The notes beneath the pieces are model-generated. The model was given only the letters and a program-made list of their open reading frames with translations. It was not told the origin of the DNA and did no database searches. Position numbers and translations under genes: made by a program. Shown one piece after another: positions 22,801 through 34,496 of a stretch of DNA of 64,000 nucleotides (the first letter of the stretch is position 1; the number at the start of each line of letters is the position of its first letter). Source of the DNA: Sipunculus nudus (Eukaryota; Annelida; Sipuncula; Golfingiida; Sipunculidae); contig CM049308.1 in NCBI GenBank assembly GCA_026874595.1, positions 71,024,624 through 71,088,623 of the forward strand, written 5' to 3'.

Positions 22801-25800
22801 AGTAATCCAGTTTACATATTTTACAGGTGACCATTGTTGAAGTTGTCACACCTACCTGTCAGAGCCAGCTCCTCGGCAATATACATCCCTTCTCTAATTG
22901 TTAAACCACCAGGAACTGAAACAAAAATCAATGTCTAAGTATATATATATCATGGGAGGCAGTCCAAGCATTCTAGCACCTACATTTACATCTTTTTCAA
23001 AATCTAGTGATATCTAGGCAAATTTTTTTTACAATTTTCATTAAATTCAGGAAACACCAGAGCATAAACTATCAGCCACTGTACAATCCCTGAGCTGATC
23101 TACCATAGAGAATAAGTTAAAAAAAAAATATACACAAAATCCCACAGCCACATGCATCATAATTTTGAGTCTTAATTTCTGGGGTAAACAGGGCAGTACT
23201 TAATTCATAAGATATTAATATAAATGTTTTTAAAATCCCAAATGAGTATTTATGATACTTGTATTGTCATTGTTTCTGTGCTGTGTGTTACTGAACTCAC
23301 CTGGTGTGCCTGTACTGGGAGATACCGCTGGATCTAATGCATCAATGTCATAACTCAAGTGCATGGGTTTGTCTAAACTGTAACAACATAAACATAAATC
23401 AGTCCACAATGTTTTTAATGACTAAGTTTTCACTCTGCACTGATTATATTAAAACTGTGACTGTGTGATTAATTCGTTATTTGTTTTAGTTAAATGATTC
23501 CACAAGACCAATTCCTTAAACTATCATGATTTTCTTTGGCTCTGCTTTTGGAACAATCAAATCTGTCACACACAGAGGAATATATGATACTTCTTCATAT
23601 CTAAAATATGCATAATCTATTACCTATAATACCAGTTATGACATTAATGTGAATATCTGCTGCTTTAACCAAAGCTGCACTAATGTAATAAGACATTCAC
23701 AGGCACATATTACAAACATGGCACTGTACTGTACTTTCCAGTTCATGTCTGTTGCTCGAAACTCCACACACGTTTGTGGTCAAGATAACATGAACCAAAC
23801 GTCAAATTTAATCTCCACTCTAGATCTTCGAGTAACCATGAATCATCCATGTTTTTTTTCTCACTTGAAAATTCATAAGATTGAGACATGTGAGACAACT
23901 GCTCAAATCTTCTGTGAGACACCTCAATACCCGTGTAAGATACTTCCTTCTCATACATCTGTGTGAGACACCTCACACATCTTTGTGATATGCCTCCTAC
24001 AGGTAGAGACATCTCACATACCTGTGTGAGGCCCCTTAATGTCACACAGGTGAGACGTACACCACCTCACATACCTGTGTGAGGCCCCTTCATGTCTCAC
24101 AGGTGAGACACCACCTCACATACCTGTGTGAGGCCCCTTGTGATATACCTCACACAGGTAGAGACCCAATATTAGTCACACAAATGAGACAACACCTCAC
24201 ACACATCTGAAACACCTTGTTATGCACACCTTTTACTCACTTTGGGTTGACAGCACTGATGGCATTCTTGAGGACTTGATGGATGCCATATCTATCCACC
24301 TCATGCATGGTGTAGCAGGTGATACCAAACTTATCAATAATAAACCTATAAAAAAACCAAGTCTGTAAATAATATACCTGAAACAAACAAACCCAATCTA
24401 CCAACAATATACATTAACAAAAGAATAATAATTGTTTGTTGCAGGTATATTATTAGTATACCTGTAACAAACAAGGTAGAAAAGGCAGATATGCAGAAAG
24501 ATAACACATGCCAACTCAGGACTGTTATCCTGAAAAGAATGTAAATGTGGAGAACACAAATTGCAATCCATTCTGTAAGGTAGAGCACCTAAGTTACATT
24601 GATGCCAAATCTGTCCCAGGTGTGGTGGCCCATTCCTGCTGGTCCTCTGGGGACACTAGTAGTAGTGGATACATGGATTGCTTTTAGTGTCTCATGCAGA
24701 TTTTTAATATTCTGCTGTTACAGTGCACTCCTAACACAGCAGTTATACACTATGTACAGTCATTCTATATCTTCTTCTCTTTAACTGCTGCTTTGTAAAG
24801 CAAGATTCTCTGGGTTCACCCCAGGACTGGCACAGGGCAAAGAACTGTAATCCCACCAATAAGAGCAGAGTATTGCATTGTGCATCCAGCTCCAACACCT
24901 TGCTCCAATTGGTCTGTTTCTTGGCCCTGTGCCAGCCCTGGTGTTGAAGCCCCAAAGATGTCCTACACAAAGCAGCGGTTAAAACGAAGGAGATCTGGAA
25001 TGACTGCATTGTATAACTGCTGCACAAGGAGCAACTGCTGCAGCTATAGATATAGGTTTCTGCTAGACTCAAACCAGTTTGTGATGTATTCTTAGAAAAT
25101 TAGTTATGAATGAATGAATTTCCAAACCTTTCTGCAGGGTCCAGATCTCTTAATCCAATAAAGGCTATATCTTTGGCATGGAGGCTGTAAAAAAATATAT
25201 TCATATTTGTATCATCTATCATCAGTGACAAAAGTGACATGTCACTGGTTATCTTATATTACTTATAAGGTAAATCACATTTAAACTTAAAATTTGCTTT
25301 TGTTGTCCCTTTTCTATTGTTCATTCCTGTTACTTTTATCAGTTACAAAGTGGCCATAACATAAATTATATGACTGTTTTATTAAAAAGCAGTGCACAAT
25401 ATGATAACTAAACCAAATATTTTAATAATATGAAAAAGGGTTTTACCTCAAATATTTTGTTCAAATTATTTAAATTTCAATAATGCTATCGACTCTATGG
25501 AGTGTTTATACATATAAATGCATTTTATGGCATGGAGTCTTTCCACTTATGGAAATAGATGAAATAGGTGTTATGTATTATTAATAATTTGTCCAATGAC
25601 GACAAGTTGGTTTTACCAGAGAAAAACATTCAATTATAACTAAATCATAAATATAAGACAAAAAAAAAATAAAAGATATGGTTCTCAGGCATCACCCGCA
25701 TCAATTTTTAAACACTGGGATTTTGATTTTCATATTTCAAGAAGATAAAATAATACAATTTTGATCAGATTTCCTTTGTTTATTAGTGCTTTTACCTGTT

Positions 25801-28800
25801 TACCTGTACTACCATTGTGGTAGTGAGTTGTTATTACACTGCTGATTAGAGTATCATTAACCGGTAACAGAACATCTGTATTACCATGGCTGCAGCCAGT
25901 CGAAGCCTTCAACTTTTGGTATATATTCTTTTAATTCATGGACTAGAAATGACAGTGGCATTCCATGGATATTTCCCGACAGTGATGCCAGTGGAGGATT
26001 AATGTCAGCGTGGGCGTCCACCCACACTAAACACATCTCAGGCTCAACCTGTGCGTGGCCATGTACAGTTCCTAATGACAGGCTGTGATCCCCTCCCAGG
26101 GTCAAACAAAGGTTGCCATCTCTAATGATGCTACTAACTGTGGCTGATATCTGAAAGGTAAGGAAAAATTTTTAAATATGATATACATATATCATTGAAA
26201 ACTTATTCACGGTTTAGAGAATAAAGCACACAAGTTCAACAAGGCAGTGTTGCCACTATATACATTTTCAAAAATGTTATACTTTTTTCCATACTTTTTT
26301 CAGGTGTAAATACTTTTTTTCTCAAATATTAATCTACACAATAAAGATTTTAGACTCTGTACACATATATTTCAGAACTAAGATGTACAATAGATATGCT
26401 CTGTCAGTTGTGTTATATTGGTGTCATTAGAATTAATTTGGAGACAAGGGGATGTATATGTATACAAAGTATAGAGCGGAATAATGCTTTTTTGGACAAC
26501 ACCCAAATCCTCAAATTATAGCAGGGGTTAAGCAAGCACCTGATATGTTTTTCAAGAAGTATATCAAGTACAAACAATGCTTAAATATCAATCTTGAAAT
26601 ATCAACAATGGTCTGTTAAGTACCCTTGACATGTATTTATAAATAGATTTGTTTTTCTAAGACGTATGTTAGCATGCCACTTAGCAAAACCTGATGAATC
26701 ATTATGTATCACCCCTCTGAGGCTAGACTTATCACATTATCAGTTGTTTATCAAACAGAGCTGCAAATAACCATCCCTGTTCAGTAATACAGATAAGCTG
26801 CAAGTGTGGTTTTAGAAAATAAAATGTGCTAAACTGTCCTATGACTACTCTAGACTGGCTCAGTCTTAAGACTTAATTTCTCCCACTAACAGAGCCATCC
26901 AACTTGCTATTGCTGCATTGCAACAGTTAGGTCAGGTACTGCCATCTGGCAAAACATTGTAAAACTAATTTACATTCTCAGACTGTCCCACTGATAAAAG
27001 CTGGCATTGAATTTCCCAACACAGATACATGTATCAGTGCATAGGATCATGTTTTGTTATAATATTTTACTGGTCCTGCAAGGCTATAACCTTGAATTAT
27101 ACTGGTCACCATGAAAATCAAGGACTGAAAAGTGATGATCTGGTAAAAATGAGGGGATTATTCTGCCAGACAGCACCTGCCCCCCCCCCCCCACTTAAAA
27201 CAAAAAAAAAACTCACTCCATGACAAAAGTGGGCAAACTGGACCTCACCTACTGAATACTCACTTGCTTTGTTGCCTTGCCTATTGTTCTTGGATACTTT
27301 ATATTATATGAAGGTGTGTCATCTGGAAGCTCATGAAACTGTAAATCCCCATGGTCATAAACTCTGTAGCCTGAAATCAGATACACCACAATAAATACTG
27401 TAATCATAATTGTCATAAACTCTGTAGCCTGCAATATGATATACCATAATAAATACTGTAATTCCCATGATAAAAAATTCTGTAGCCTGAAATCAGACAC
27501 ACCACATTAAATAATGTAATCCTCATGTAATAAACTCTGTAGCCTGAAAATAGACATGCCACGATAAACACTGTTACATTATGACATATGATAAAACACT
27601 ACACTTTAGAATTCTGATTAAAATTCTAAATAAACTAGAATATCAGCAGAAGCTGACAAAAGCCCAGGACTCAGCCAAAAGAACAGTGTTTAGAGGTGGG
27701 AACAGTAACAAGTACTAAATATCTGTTCTCACATGGATGTATATCCATACATGTCTCAGTTATAAATTTAAAATGGAGAGGTATGTACCATGATTCATAA
27801 CAATCCACCAAATGCTTCCTGAAAAATAAGCTTCTAAGTTTTATTCTATTACAAGCTCTGTGACCTTGAAAAGTAGGTCAAGGTCACCCATCTTCGAACT
27901 TGACCGAGATTTTGTCGATATACATCTTCACCAAAGAAATAAAATTCCTGTTGTGAATCCTTTTAGAGATATCCTGCTCACAAGGCCAAAGTTGAAATAT
28001 TTAAGAAAAATTCATTAAAAATCAGAAATTGTAGGTGGCGCCCCCAAACTTGTGTAGCAGGTACAGACCATCAGTCCCTATGATCATAGTAAGTATTGTG
28101 AAAATCTACCCAATGGTTCCTGAGAAATAAGCTTCTAAATGTTTTTTCTATAATCAGCTCTAAAACGTAGAAAAATAGGTCAAGGTCACCCATCTTCATA
28201 CTTGACCGAGATTTTGTCAATATACATCTTCACCAAAAAAATAAAATTCCTACATTGAATCCTTTTAGAGTTATCCCGCTCACAAGCCCAAAGTTGAAAA
28301 ATCCGATAAAAATTCATAAAAAATCAGAAATTGTAGGTGGCGCCACCAAACTTGTGTAGCAGGTACAGACTATCAGTCCAAATAATCATAGTAAGTTTTT
28401 TGAAAATCCACTGAATGGTTCCTGAGTATTAAGCATCTAAGTGTTTTTCTATAATCAGCTCTAAAATGTAGAAAAATAGGTCAAGGTCACCCATCTTTGA
28501 ACCTGACCCAGATTTTGTCGATATACATCTTTACCGAGGAAATAAAATTCTGACGGTGAATCCTTTTCAAGATATCCCGCTCACAAGGTAAAAGTTAATG
28601 GACGCCGGACGGACGGACAGCTTGGGTGACGACAATAGCCCATCAGCCTAAGGGCTGAGGGCTAAAAAAGTTTTCCATACAGTTACAGCTTGACACAGAG
28701 ACACCTTAAATTACCATATTGTAGTATAAATAAAATTGCAATATGAAAATATAATTTGTCTCATGATTTGAACTGACCTTAAACTTTAGAATTCTGATAG

Positions 28801-31644
28801 AGCCTAAGCTAAAATGTTTCAGATGCCACAATAAGCACAGTGAAAAAATGTCAAAAAAGAGACATTATCCAGGTTCACTTTAGCCCCAAAACCAGAGACA
28901 AAATGAGTATTCAGACAAGCCATGCAGCAGATCCTTAGCAACCATGTCCACACAGTGACAAACACCTGAAAGCCCCTTCCACCAACATACAAACAGTTTG
29001 GCACTTGCCCAGAACCCAAACAACTAATGACTGAAAGTGATCTTCATTTATGTAACTCTAAAATATCAGGATGTATCAGTTTAAAAATTCATAGGTATGC
29101 ATGATAGAACTAATGAAAAGAAAACTACAATCAGGAGAAAAATTAAACATAAATGAAACAGTAGACTGGGTAACTTATACTGAACACATGAACTACAAGA
29201 AAGTGGTCAGAGACCACAACCTCCACCAGGATCTTAATCAAAGTACACAGCAACACAGGAAAAGTTTGTCATGGTTCAGCAATTCCATTCACTGGCAAGC
29301 TCTATATCAATGGCTCTGGACCTCCACAGGGACAACTGAAGAATAGCTGTATGTTACAAGGTTTAGCCTTTTAATTCAGAAAAAATATTCTGGTGATCAA
29401 GGTTCCCTCCAAAAGGAGGTTCCCTCCACAATTTAATGGCTTGTTTCCTAGGTTCTGATCCTCTACAATATTTCAACAAAATCAGTTCAGAACTTTTTGC
29501 ATAAAATTGCACAAAAAAAAAGACAAATGATCCAGGGTGAAGCATAATACCTCTCAACACCCTGCAAGGGGCCTATTTATGCAAATAAACTTGTGGGACA
29601 AGGTAGACTGCCTTGATTAAAAAAAAATTCAGCTCTTTTATAAAATATGTTTACACTGGTTCTGTAGTGTTATTAATTGTTTAGTGTAACTTACCCATGA
29701 GCTGTAGCTGTTTGATCATGCCGGCATCTCTCAGCATCTGAGGAGCTCTCGCCACACCAGAACGAGGCTGAAAGGAGAGCCATATGATATAGAATCATAT
29801 AATAATTATAACTTGGCATAATATGTATCTACCTGTAAATTGAATGTCTCAATTAAATCCACTGTTCAATCTGCAATGAAAAAGATTCCCCAAAAGACAA
29901 TAAATTTAGCAATTTATTGGATACACCCTCACATTGATGGCATCATATAAAAGCTGTGAATCAAGACTGGCCAATCTGTCAGTGTGATATTCAATGGTGC
30001 ATATATGATATGAGGAATGCAGTGTATTAAACTGTTTTGTTTATCAGTCTGCCAAAGCCAAATGCTCATGGATAGGTTGTGATTGCCACCACAGGCTTTT
30101 TTTAAGGGCATACACATTGCATGGAACAGTCATCTGGTGTTTTCAGGTGAGCCCAGCCTCTTCACACTATCAAACCTTTAGAAGCTATGCTTTCAGAGAC
30201 CTTGATTCATTGAGCCGCTTTGGCTTCTGAGGCTTGACAGTATAAAGATGGCTCTAACAAGAATTTGGTCATTAAAGATAAGGATTTTTTACACTTCTGA
30301 GATATAGCAAAATATGTCTATCTTTGTCAGTACACAGGACCGGTGAGTGAACATTCCATACCAACTGATGTTGCTAGTATGATAGGAAACTATAATATTA
30401 ATTTATTAAGATCAAGCATTGGGTGAAATAATTTCATCTGTGAATTCTGGTGATTAAATGGCCAGTGCTTTAGAATACTGAGTTGGCTCTATGGGGTAGG
30501 GGAATTTTGGGGTCTAAGGTTCAAATGTGGAAACAGCATGCTTTGACACCTGTAGAACAGTCAGAACTTATATCATTAAATATGTCTTATAATGAATGGG
30601 GTTTTACTGGATAGCCAAGGTTCCAAGATTGACCTAGCAATAATCAGGTTATGACTGTACCATAACCTCATCAAAGTACAAGTCTCTAAATTCTGCACTG
30701 CTGTATCCTGGGCTTCTATATACAGGACTTGTTTCTGTTATACGTGAACCCCTATAACACCATAACCATATTATATAATCATACACATATTTAGCAACTC
30801 ACCTCTTGATCTTCATACCATATATTCTTACATTAATCAAATGTGGTTTAAGGCCAAATCTTTTCAAACAAGAATTTTAATTAAAAATTATTTACTGTAG
30901 AATATTCTGTACTTCACCATATTATTTATTTCAATTATAACTAAGTAAGTTACAATAACTGTGATATTTTACATTTTTTAACTTTAATAATTGAACTATA
31001 AATATTTTATAGCTGAGGTTACTAAAATAAGATAAGATAAGTTTTATTTAAAGTCGTTTTTTATGGTCAACTATTAAAATATTTTATATAAAGAGCTACA
31101 ATAATCCTTACCATAAAAAGTGGTCATTATTTTGAGGCGGTCAGTTAAATCAGGTGGTCCTTACGTGAAGTTTCACTGTGTTTCATGGTCCAATTAGCAC
31201 AGTAGCTGTACATAGACACAGTACATACAATAATGTACACCGATTCAACGGTATCAGTTTACACAGTGTGCGTGCGTGTGTATGTGAACATCACGTGTTG
31301 TCACTCGTGCTTTTCACTAGATTGTTTCTGGGCAAAAAAATTCCACAATTAAGTAAAGGAATGTATAATAATGTATGCAACTGTTCATAAAACTTAGAAC
31401 AAATCACTGAACATTACCACATCAGATTACATATAAACACAGGTAACATTTCAAGAAGACATGTCCATCTTCACTTGCATTCACTTAACCATGCAGTTTC
31501 ACTATATATACGCACCTGTCCTTTTGAAAACGGTACCCCAATAACTCCTATTTTTCTGTTGTGGTGAATTTTACGGTGACTGTTTCTAAGTAGTTTTGAT
31601 TGTCCAGTTATCTTAAACAGAGTAAACACTCGTTTACAAGCCAT
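10834..31644 (-). CDS. ARG: arginase, 9 exons, 344 residues
   Basis: Hydrolyses L-arginine to L-ornithine and urea with a two-manganese centre. Exons on the minus strand: 31644-31516, 29767-29695, 27370-27264, 26150-25885, 25184-25128, 24345-24241, 23377-23301, 22915-22856, 10994-10834. All junctions are GT-AG and the frame closes exactly (1035 bases with the stop). Ligands are H125 (GGDHSL), D148/H150/D152 (DAHADIN) and D256/D258 (SYDIDALDP); substrate residue E301 is in LVEVNP. Their spacings equal those of human ARG1 (23, 104 and 43). The first ~30 residues (MACKRVFTLFKITGQ onward) are basic with no acidic residue, suggesting a mitochondrial presequence as in arginase-2; this is inference. 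I chose the Met at 31644 because upstream in-frame Mets overlap a CCAAT-type promoter motif. Intron 8 (11.9 kb) is nearly all mobile DNA. Agmatinase is excluded by the GVPFSKGQ-PRSGV and EVNP regions. Confidence 0.95.
11095..11380. repeat. degenerate GAGTCC/AAGTCC-rich interspersed repeat
   Basis: The stretch is dominated by GAGTCCAAGTCC-type words and their variants in both halves. It directly abuts the left end of the pogo-type transposon, so it is probably older repeat DNA that served as insertion target. Non-coding. Confidence 0.4.
12673..14765 (+). pseudogene. pogo/Tigger-type DDD transposase, broken by one stop and one frameshift
   Basis: The transposase would cut and join transposon ends in the nucleus. 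Residues ~8-50 form a Psq-type helix-turn-helix (SISSAAKQYGVPRMTLSDRV). Next is a CENP-B-like region, interrupted by TAA at 13009-13011 within SLKW-stop-RGFKKRHPELSLRKP. The catalytic core follows: first Asp in YNCDEAAIF (13183), second in LLLQDGASAH (13503), third in LQQCDVVVY (13611); 35 residues separate the last two, as usual for pogo-like DDD enzymes. The frame changes between about 13285 and 13312 at a G-run, after HISSVL and before NIPLLIIF. The C-terminal third is long and hydrophilic with a Lys/Glu-rich coiled coil (about 14400-14640). Family assignment rests on motifs and domain order. Confidence 0.85.
14633..15604 (+). pseudogene. OTU-like cysteine protease-type ORF of the transposon, with two in-frame stops
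   Basis: Frame 2 overlaps the end of the transposase frame. GFRPLQIPAQGDCLP contains the presumed nucleophile Cys (14804), as in OTU motifs of the form GDxxCL or GDCL. TAA at 14834-14836 interrupts SYIM-stop-GTEVHYVEARVRIAVELA, after which the frame continues for 175 codons. WWEPNHFVPLL (His at 15269) matches the OTU His box. TAG at 15362-15364 follows, and the same frame stays open for 79 more Glu/Lys/Thr-rich codons to a stop at 15602. OTU proteins remove ubiquitin-like modifiers; a role for such an ORF in a pogo element is not known to me. OTU assignment is by motif only. Vertnin-like OTU-fold proteins are the nearest style I recall. Confidence 0.6.
15606..18160 (+). repeat. coding-type minisatellite, 42-bp unit, ~60 copies, with 1303-bp duplication
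   Basis: The unit encodes 14 residues such as DVQQITEMETDQSR in the sense frame, so it probably extended the OTU-like protein as a hydrophilic repeat tail. Units differ by a few substitutions (QQKTKMEAD, QQNTEMETD). A block starting AATGGAGCAATGCCAAGGAG recurs near 15567, 15840, 16870 and 17143. The segment 15568-16870 is duplicated almost perfectly at 16871-18173, an offset of 1303 bases (not a multiple of 3, so it changes frame). All six frames are largely open because the unit is a whole number of codons with few stops; the hydrophobic minus-strand ORFs are an artefact of this. Confidence 0.9.
18192..18550 (+). repeat. two tandem copies of a 179-bp segment, possibly a duplicated exon
   Basis: CAGTTGGGCGTATTGGCAGA starts at 18192 and again at 18371 with almost identical sequence between. 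Each copy contains a frame reading LADASDVERDAAGPPF and then SSER followed by a donor-like AGGTACAT. The second copy is preceded by TATATACAG, an acceptor-like end. This suggests duplication of a small 3' exon of the transposon gene. Splicing is inference. Confidence 0.6.
18569..18980 (+). repeat. ~400-bp interspersed repeat nested in the transposon
   Basis: It matches 36032-36445 (opposite strand) throughout. Shared landmarks in order are CAGTACTTC/CAGTACCTC, AACACCTTGTT, ACACAGTCCACGTG, ACCGGA, GAGCCG, GCGATGTTT, CAATAT, TTGGCAGGT and AGGTGATTGG. No coding capacity is evident, so it is probably a short non-autonomous element inserted after the pogo-type element. Confidence 0.7.
19629..19728 (+). 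pseudogene. possible terminal exon of the transposon gene
   Basis: An acceptor with a pyrimidine-rich tract (TCTGTTTGTTTCAG) ends at 19628. Read in the phase left by the AG|GT donor at 18262, the exon gives WLIVMFVQLRISFGCS and then ...HHIANDV before TGA at 19726-19728. AATAAA follows at 19819-19824. Overlapping frames are also open, so exon identity is tentative. Confidence 0.3.
19819..19824 (+). terminator. candidate polyadenylation signal of the transposon gene
   Basis: AATAAA lies about 90 bases past the possible terminal exon and 120 bases before the right-end subterminal motifs, a sensible place for the 3' end of the element's transcript. Confidence 0.4.
20732..22439 (+). mobile_element. 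Helitron-like non-autonomous element, family A, best-preserved copy
   Basis: The 5' end follows an A and reads TCCGCAAAA...TTTTGCGGATACTATG, a small hairpin starting with TC, followed by a CCG trinucleotide run near 20778. The 3' end is a perfect hairpin GTAGTCG (22410-22416), loop CTTGT, CGACTAC (22422-22428), then 7 bases and CTAG (22436-22439) followed by T. A TC start, a hairpin shortly before CTRR, and A/T flanks are Helitron hallmarks. The body is built of ~280-300-bp tandem units, each with two GGTGGCGCCACC palindromes (such as 21164, 21294, 21444, 21574, 21724, 21853, 22001). It has no Rep/helicase ORF. It lies in arginase intron 8. Confidence 0.65.
23880..24215. repeat. palindromic tandem repeat of CTCACACAGGT/ACCTGTGTGAG words
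   Basis: Words ACCTGTGTGAGGCCCCTT and CACAGGTGAGAC alternate with CACCTCACAT in units of about 50-60 bp, most regular at 24018-24140. Because the words are mutually complementary, the array can form several alternative hairpins. It sits in arginase intron 6, next to exon 6. Confidence 0.65.
24732..25026. repeat. long imperfect inverted repeat (foldback) in arginase intron 5
   Basis: The left arm (about 24732-24842: ACAGCAGTTATAC ... GGACTGGCACAGGGC) pairs with the right arm (about 24920-25026: GGCCCTGTGCCAGCCC ... GTATAACTGCTGC). Arms are roughly 110 bp with scattered mismatches and surround a ~75-bp centre. This is typical of a small foldback MITE. ORFs on both strands across it are mirror shadows. 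Confidence 0.65.
27180..27192. repeat. poly-C tract followed by poly-A tract
   Basis: About a dozen C are followed within ten bases by about nine A, in arginase intron 3 close to exon 3. Simple-sequence run, no further role visible. Confidence 0.6.
27820..28672 (+). mobile_element. interspersed repeat with three ~300-bp units carrying AGGTCAAGGTCA
   Basis: Three diverged tandem units repeat at 301-302-bp spacing. Each has TAGGTCAAGGTCACCCATCT (TCAAGGTCA at 27878, 28180 and 28481), GATTTTGTCGATATACATCT, and, in the first two, a GGTGGCG box before CAAACTTGTGTAGCAGG. The end has CGGACGGACGGACAG and the hairpin-like CAGCCTAAGGGCTGAGGGCTA. Non-coding, in arginase intron 2. It resembles the repeats at 5505-7940 and 61501-62962 in architecture but not in sequence. 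Confidence 0.55.
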
Positions 31645-31775
31645 TTTTCGGACACGTGCCGTTATCTCCGCATTCCGTCTTCTCCGTAAACACGCTTTCT
31701 GACGAAATGACACAACCTTCCCACAATGTGTTTTCTCTCCTGCGGCATTGACATTGACCCTGTTGCAAGCTGCTG

Positions 31776-31780
31776 ATTGG
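31776..31780 (-). promoter_or_regulatory. CCAAT box upstream of arginase
   Basis: On the minus strand CAACCAATCAGC, a strong NF-Y type CCAAT context, lies 132 bases upstream of the chosen arginase ATG in a locally CpG-richer stretch (about 31500-31850). It supports a promoter here and argues against using the in-frame Met codons further upstream. Confidence 0.5.
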
Positions 31781-31881
31781 TTGAAATGCATCACTCCCTC
31801 ATGCCTATATTTACATTCGACGTCACAGGCCGTCATGTTATTCAGGCACGGGCTATTATTAAGGACCAAACTGCAAAACAA

Positions 31882-33038
31882 GTTGGAAGTTGGCTGACCT
31901 TAACGTTCATGATAATGCCTACAATAACATAAACAATGTCGACATTATGAAAAGTTACATTTTTATTTTTTTACTGACTTATTTTATTTAAAATGTATTA
32001 ACTTGATAATGTCATTAACTTTAGGTAGGCCTTAAGTATCCATGAGTATTTTATTTTGGAATGTTAAAAGAATGTTGAAAAATAATACTGCAGTTTATAA
32101 ATAATTAAATCTGTGAATGCCGAGGATATAAGGAATACTTTATATTACTCTTATTATTACCAATAATATACTTGGTAATTATACGATCATCTATTAATTC
32201 AACAGACATTTCTAGACAAATAGTTATTCAATAAGCAATATGTACCGGCCAACACTGATTTATTTCCCTTTATAAAGTATTATTTAAAACATTTAAACAT
32301 TTAAAGGGAGTGCATTTAAAAAAAATTGCAAGTATATTCGTCAACAGATGTATACCGAAATAATTACCACATAATTTTTGTTGTGCTACCTGATGTGTTG
32401 CTGATGACGTCTTGAGCAGAGTAACAAGAAAGTTTGATTTATTGCTGCTATCTGCTAGCGTGCATGTCGTGCTTCAAGACGGGTTACATAAATGAAATTA
32501 TATATATATATATTTTTCTTTCCGTTAGTAACTTGTTTACATTTCACGAATGGGGAGTCATGAAGCATTTTCGAAAGGCCATGTCGTCCTGCATATTAAT
32601 GATATAAAATAATCTCAATAGTCTCTAAAAATCCTACAAATAATATATAGGCAAAGACACCTGTAGCTCGAGATGTTAGCCTACATCTGTAACGATTTAT
32701 ATCTGGAGACAATCGATTCATGATAAAACTGTGTTTGTTAACCCATTTTCAGTTTTAAAATTACGGATATTTGATGAATTATAAAACTTTAAGGGGATCA
32801 TTAAGTGCATTTTGTCGGCATCTTGATAATAAAATGTTTACTATTATGTCTTATAATTCTTTCACTGGTTAAATAATTTACTGTTTTTTAGTGATTATGT
32901 TTAATTTCCAGTTTAACAGACTGTTTCAGAATTTTACTAAATTTCAATCAGCACCGCTTGGTGGAACATATTTCAATTTTCAATACAGATAATAAAAGAG
33001 AAAACATGTAAAAAAACACAATATATATATATATATAT

Positions 33039-33095
<57 letters not shown>

Positions 33096-34480
33096 GTATA
33101 ACATCACACTTTCTCATAAGACTGATAAATTATGTTACGAAAGCCTCAAGGGTATACAGAATAAGAATCAGGCTTAAGCATCCTTTTCATATTGGAATAT
33201 ACAATGGAAATTAGAAATTAAAACTTTAGTGACAAATTTAAAGTGTTGTATTTATTCTTTTTAAACAGATTTGAAAGAATATTATTCAAAACTCATTTTC
33301 GAAGACAGTCCTTCAGATTTATAAGATGAGCGATATCGATTTGAAATCGATATCTTTTTGGAAACGACTGATCTTAAAATGAAAAAATAACAATCTTTTA
33401 GGACATTTTTAATTTTGTTTGCTTTTAAAGAAATAAACAATATATTTAAAAAAATGATAAGAAAAGAACAAACATCAGATTTAATTTGGTAATAAATGTT
33501 TTACTTATTAATATTAATTCTAAATTCGAATTTAAAAAGTTTGTCTTACGATGCAGTATAAATACCTTCATTTCATTCTCCTTTATATATAGTCTATGGC
33601 ATTGTGGTCCTCTTGGCTACGTGATTCTGAAAAGATGTCGATCCAATAAGTTAGACGCCAGATTCATGTTTCTCGGCTAATTTGAAGTTGAATTTTTAAT
33701 ACATTTAAATAGTGATCATTCAAGAAAGTTGATTCTGGAAAAAAAGGCCACAGGCCTAAAGTTCCTGCAATATAATACAATTCGCAAGTTTAAAAAAAAA
33801 TAAGTGGAATGGAAAGATCACAACTGTAAACAATATAAATTTTAAATATAAACAAATTAACATTGCGTTAAAGTTTATAAAAAGAAAAAAAAATAATACT
33901 TCAAGTCATGGAACTTACTGTCCATCTGCATACATACAACCAGTATGCATAAATCATTAACATACATTTATATATAATCACATTCATTTAGATTAGTTGA
34001 TGATCAGTGGAGTCCTGCAATGACCCCCATCGACAAGGCTGCCCGCAGACTATGGCACCAATATAATGATTTTGTTTATCATAGAAATACGCAGTTTTCC
34101 GTATCCATAACACTATATTCAACCGAGGCGTTAAACAAACACTGTAACTTCATGAAATCCATCTGACCAGTGGACGTTATTGTGTGTGGGATGAATCACG
34201 TACTTGCTTAATCTGCAGGATTAACCTTGGCTCGGTAGGTCCAATAGTGGTACGCTTATCGTACCTTTGAAGTATATCGGTCATGTTAAGCCGAAACCTA
34301 ACAATGATCATGAAGAATTATAAATATGATTACATAACAGAGTTACATTGTTATGAATGCACTTTTGGTGAACTTTATTGTTATATTTGTCAGGAGAATA
34401 ATAAAACATCCCGTCGGTTATCACTATATATAGTATCTAGGTGGAACAGACGATGTATACTTGCGTTATAGTGTGACCGA
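31882..34480. other. AT-rich intergenic DNA between arginase and MCM5
   Basis: No gene can be supported. Contents are AT-rich sequence, a TA microsatellite at about 33020-33088, and a short near-perfect palindrome at 33332-33354. Short ORFs are AT-rich and unlike proteins. Confidence 0.5.
33332..33354. repeat. short palindrome, 11-bp arms
   Basis: GATATCGATTT and AAATCGATATC are exactly complementary around a single G. The CG-containing ATCGAT words stand out in AT-rich DNA; possibly a protein-binding palindrome or chance. Confidence 0.6.
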
Positions 34481-34496
34481 GTCAATTCATAAAGGC

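Noticed and set aside
31645-31881. N-terminal extension of arginase from in-frame Met codons upstream of 31644
   Set aside because: The extension covers a CCAAT-type promoter motif and lacks similarity to arginases; kept the Met that gives a 344-residue protein.
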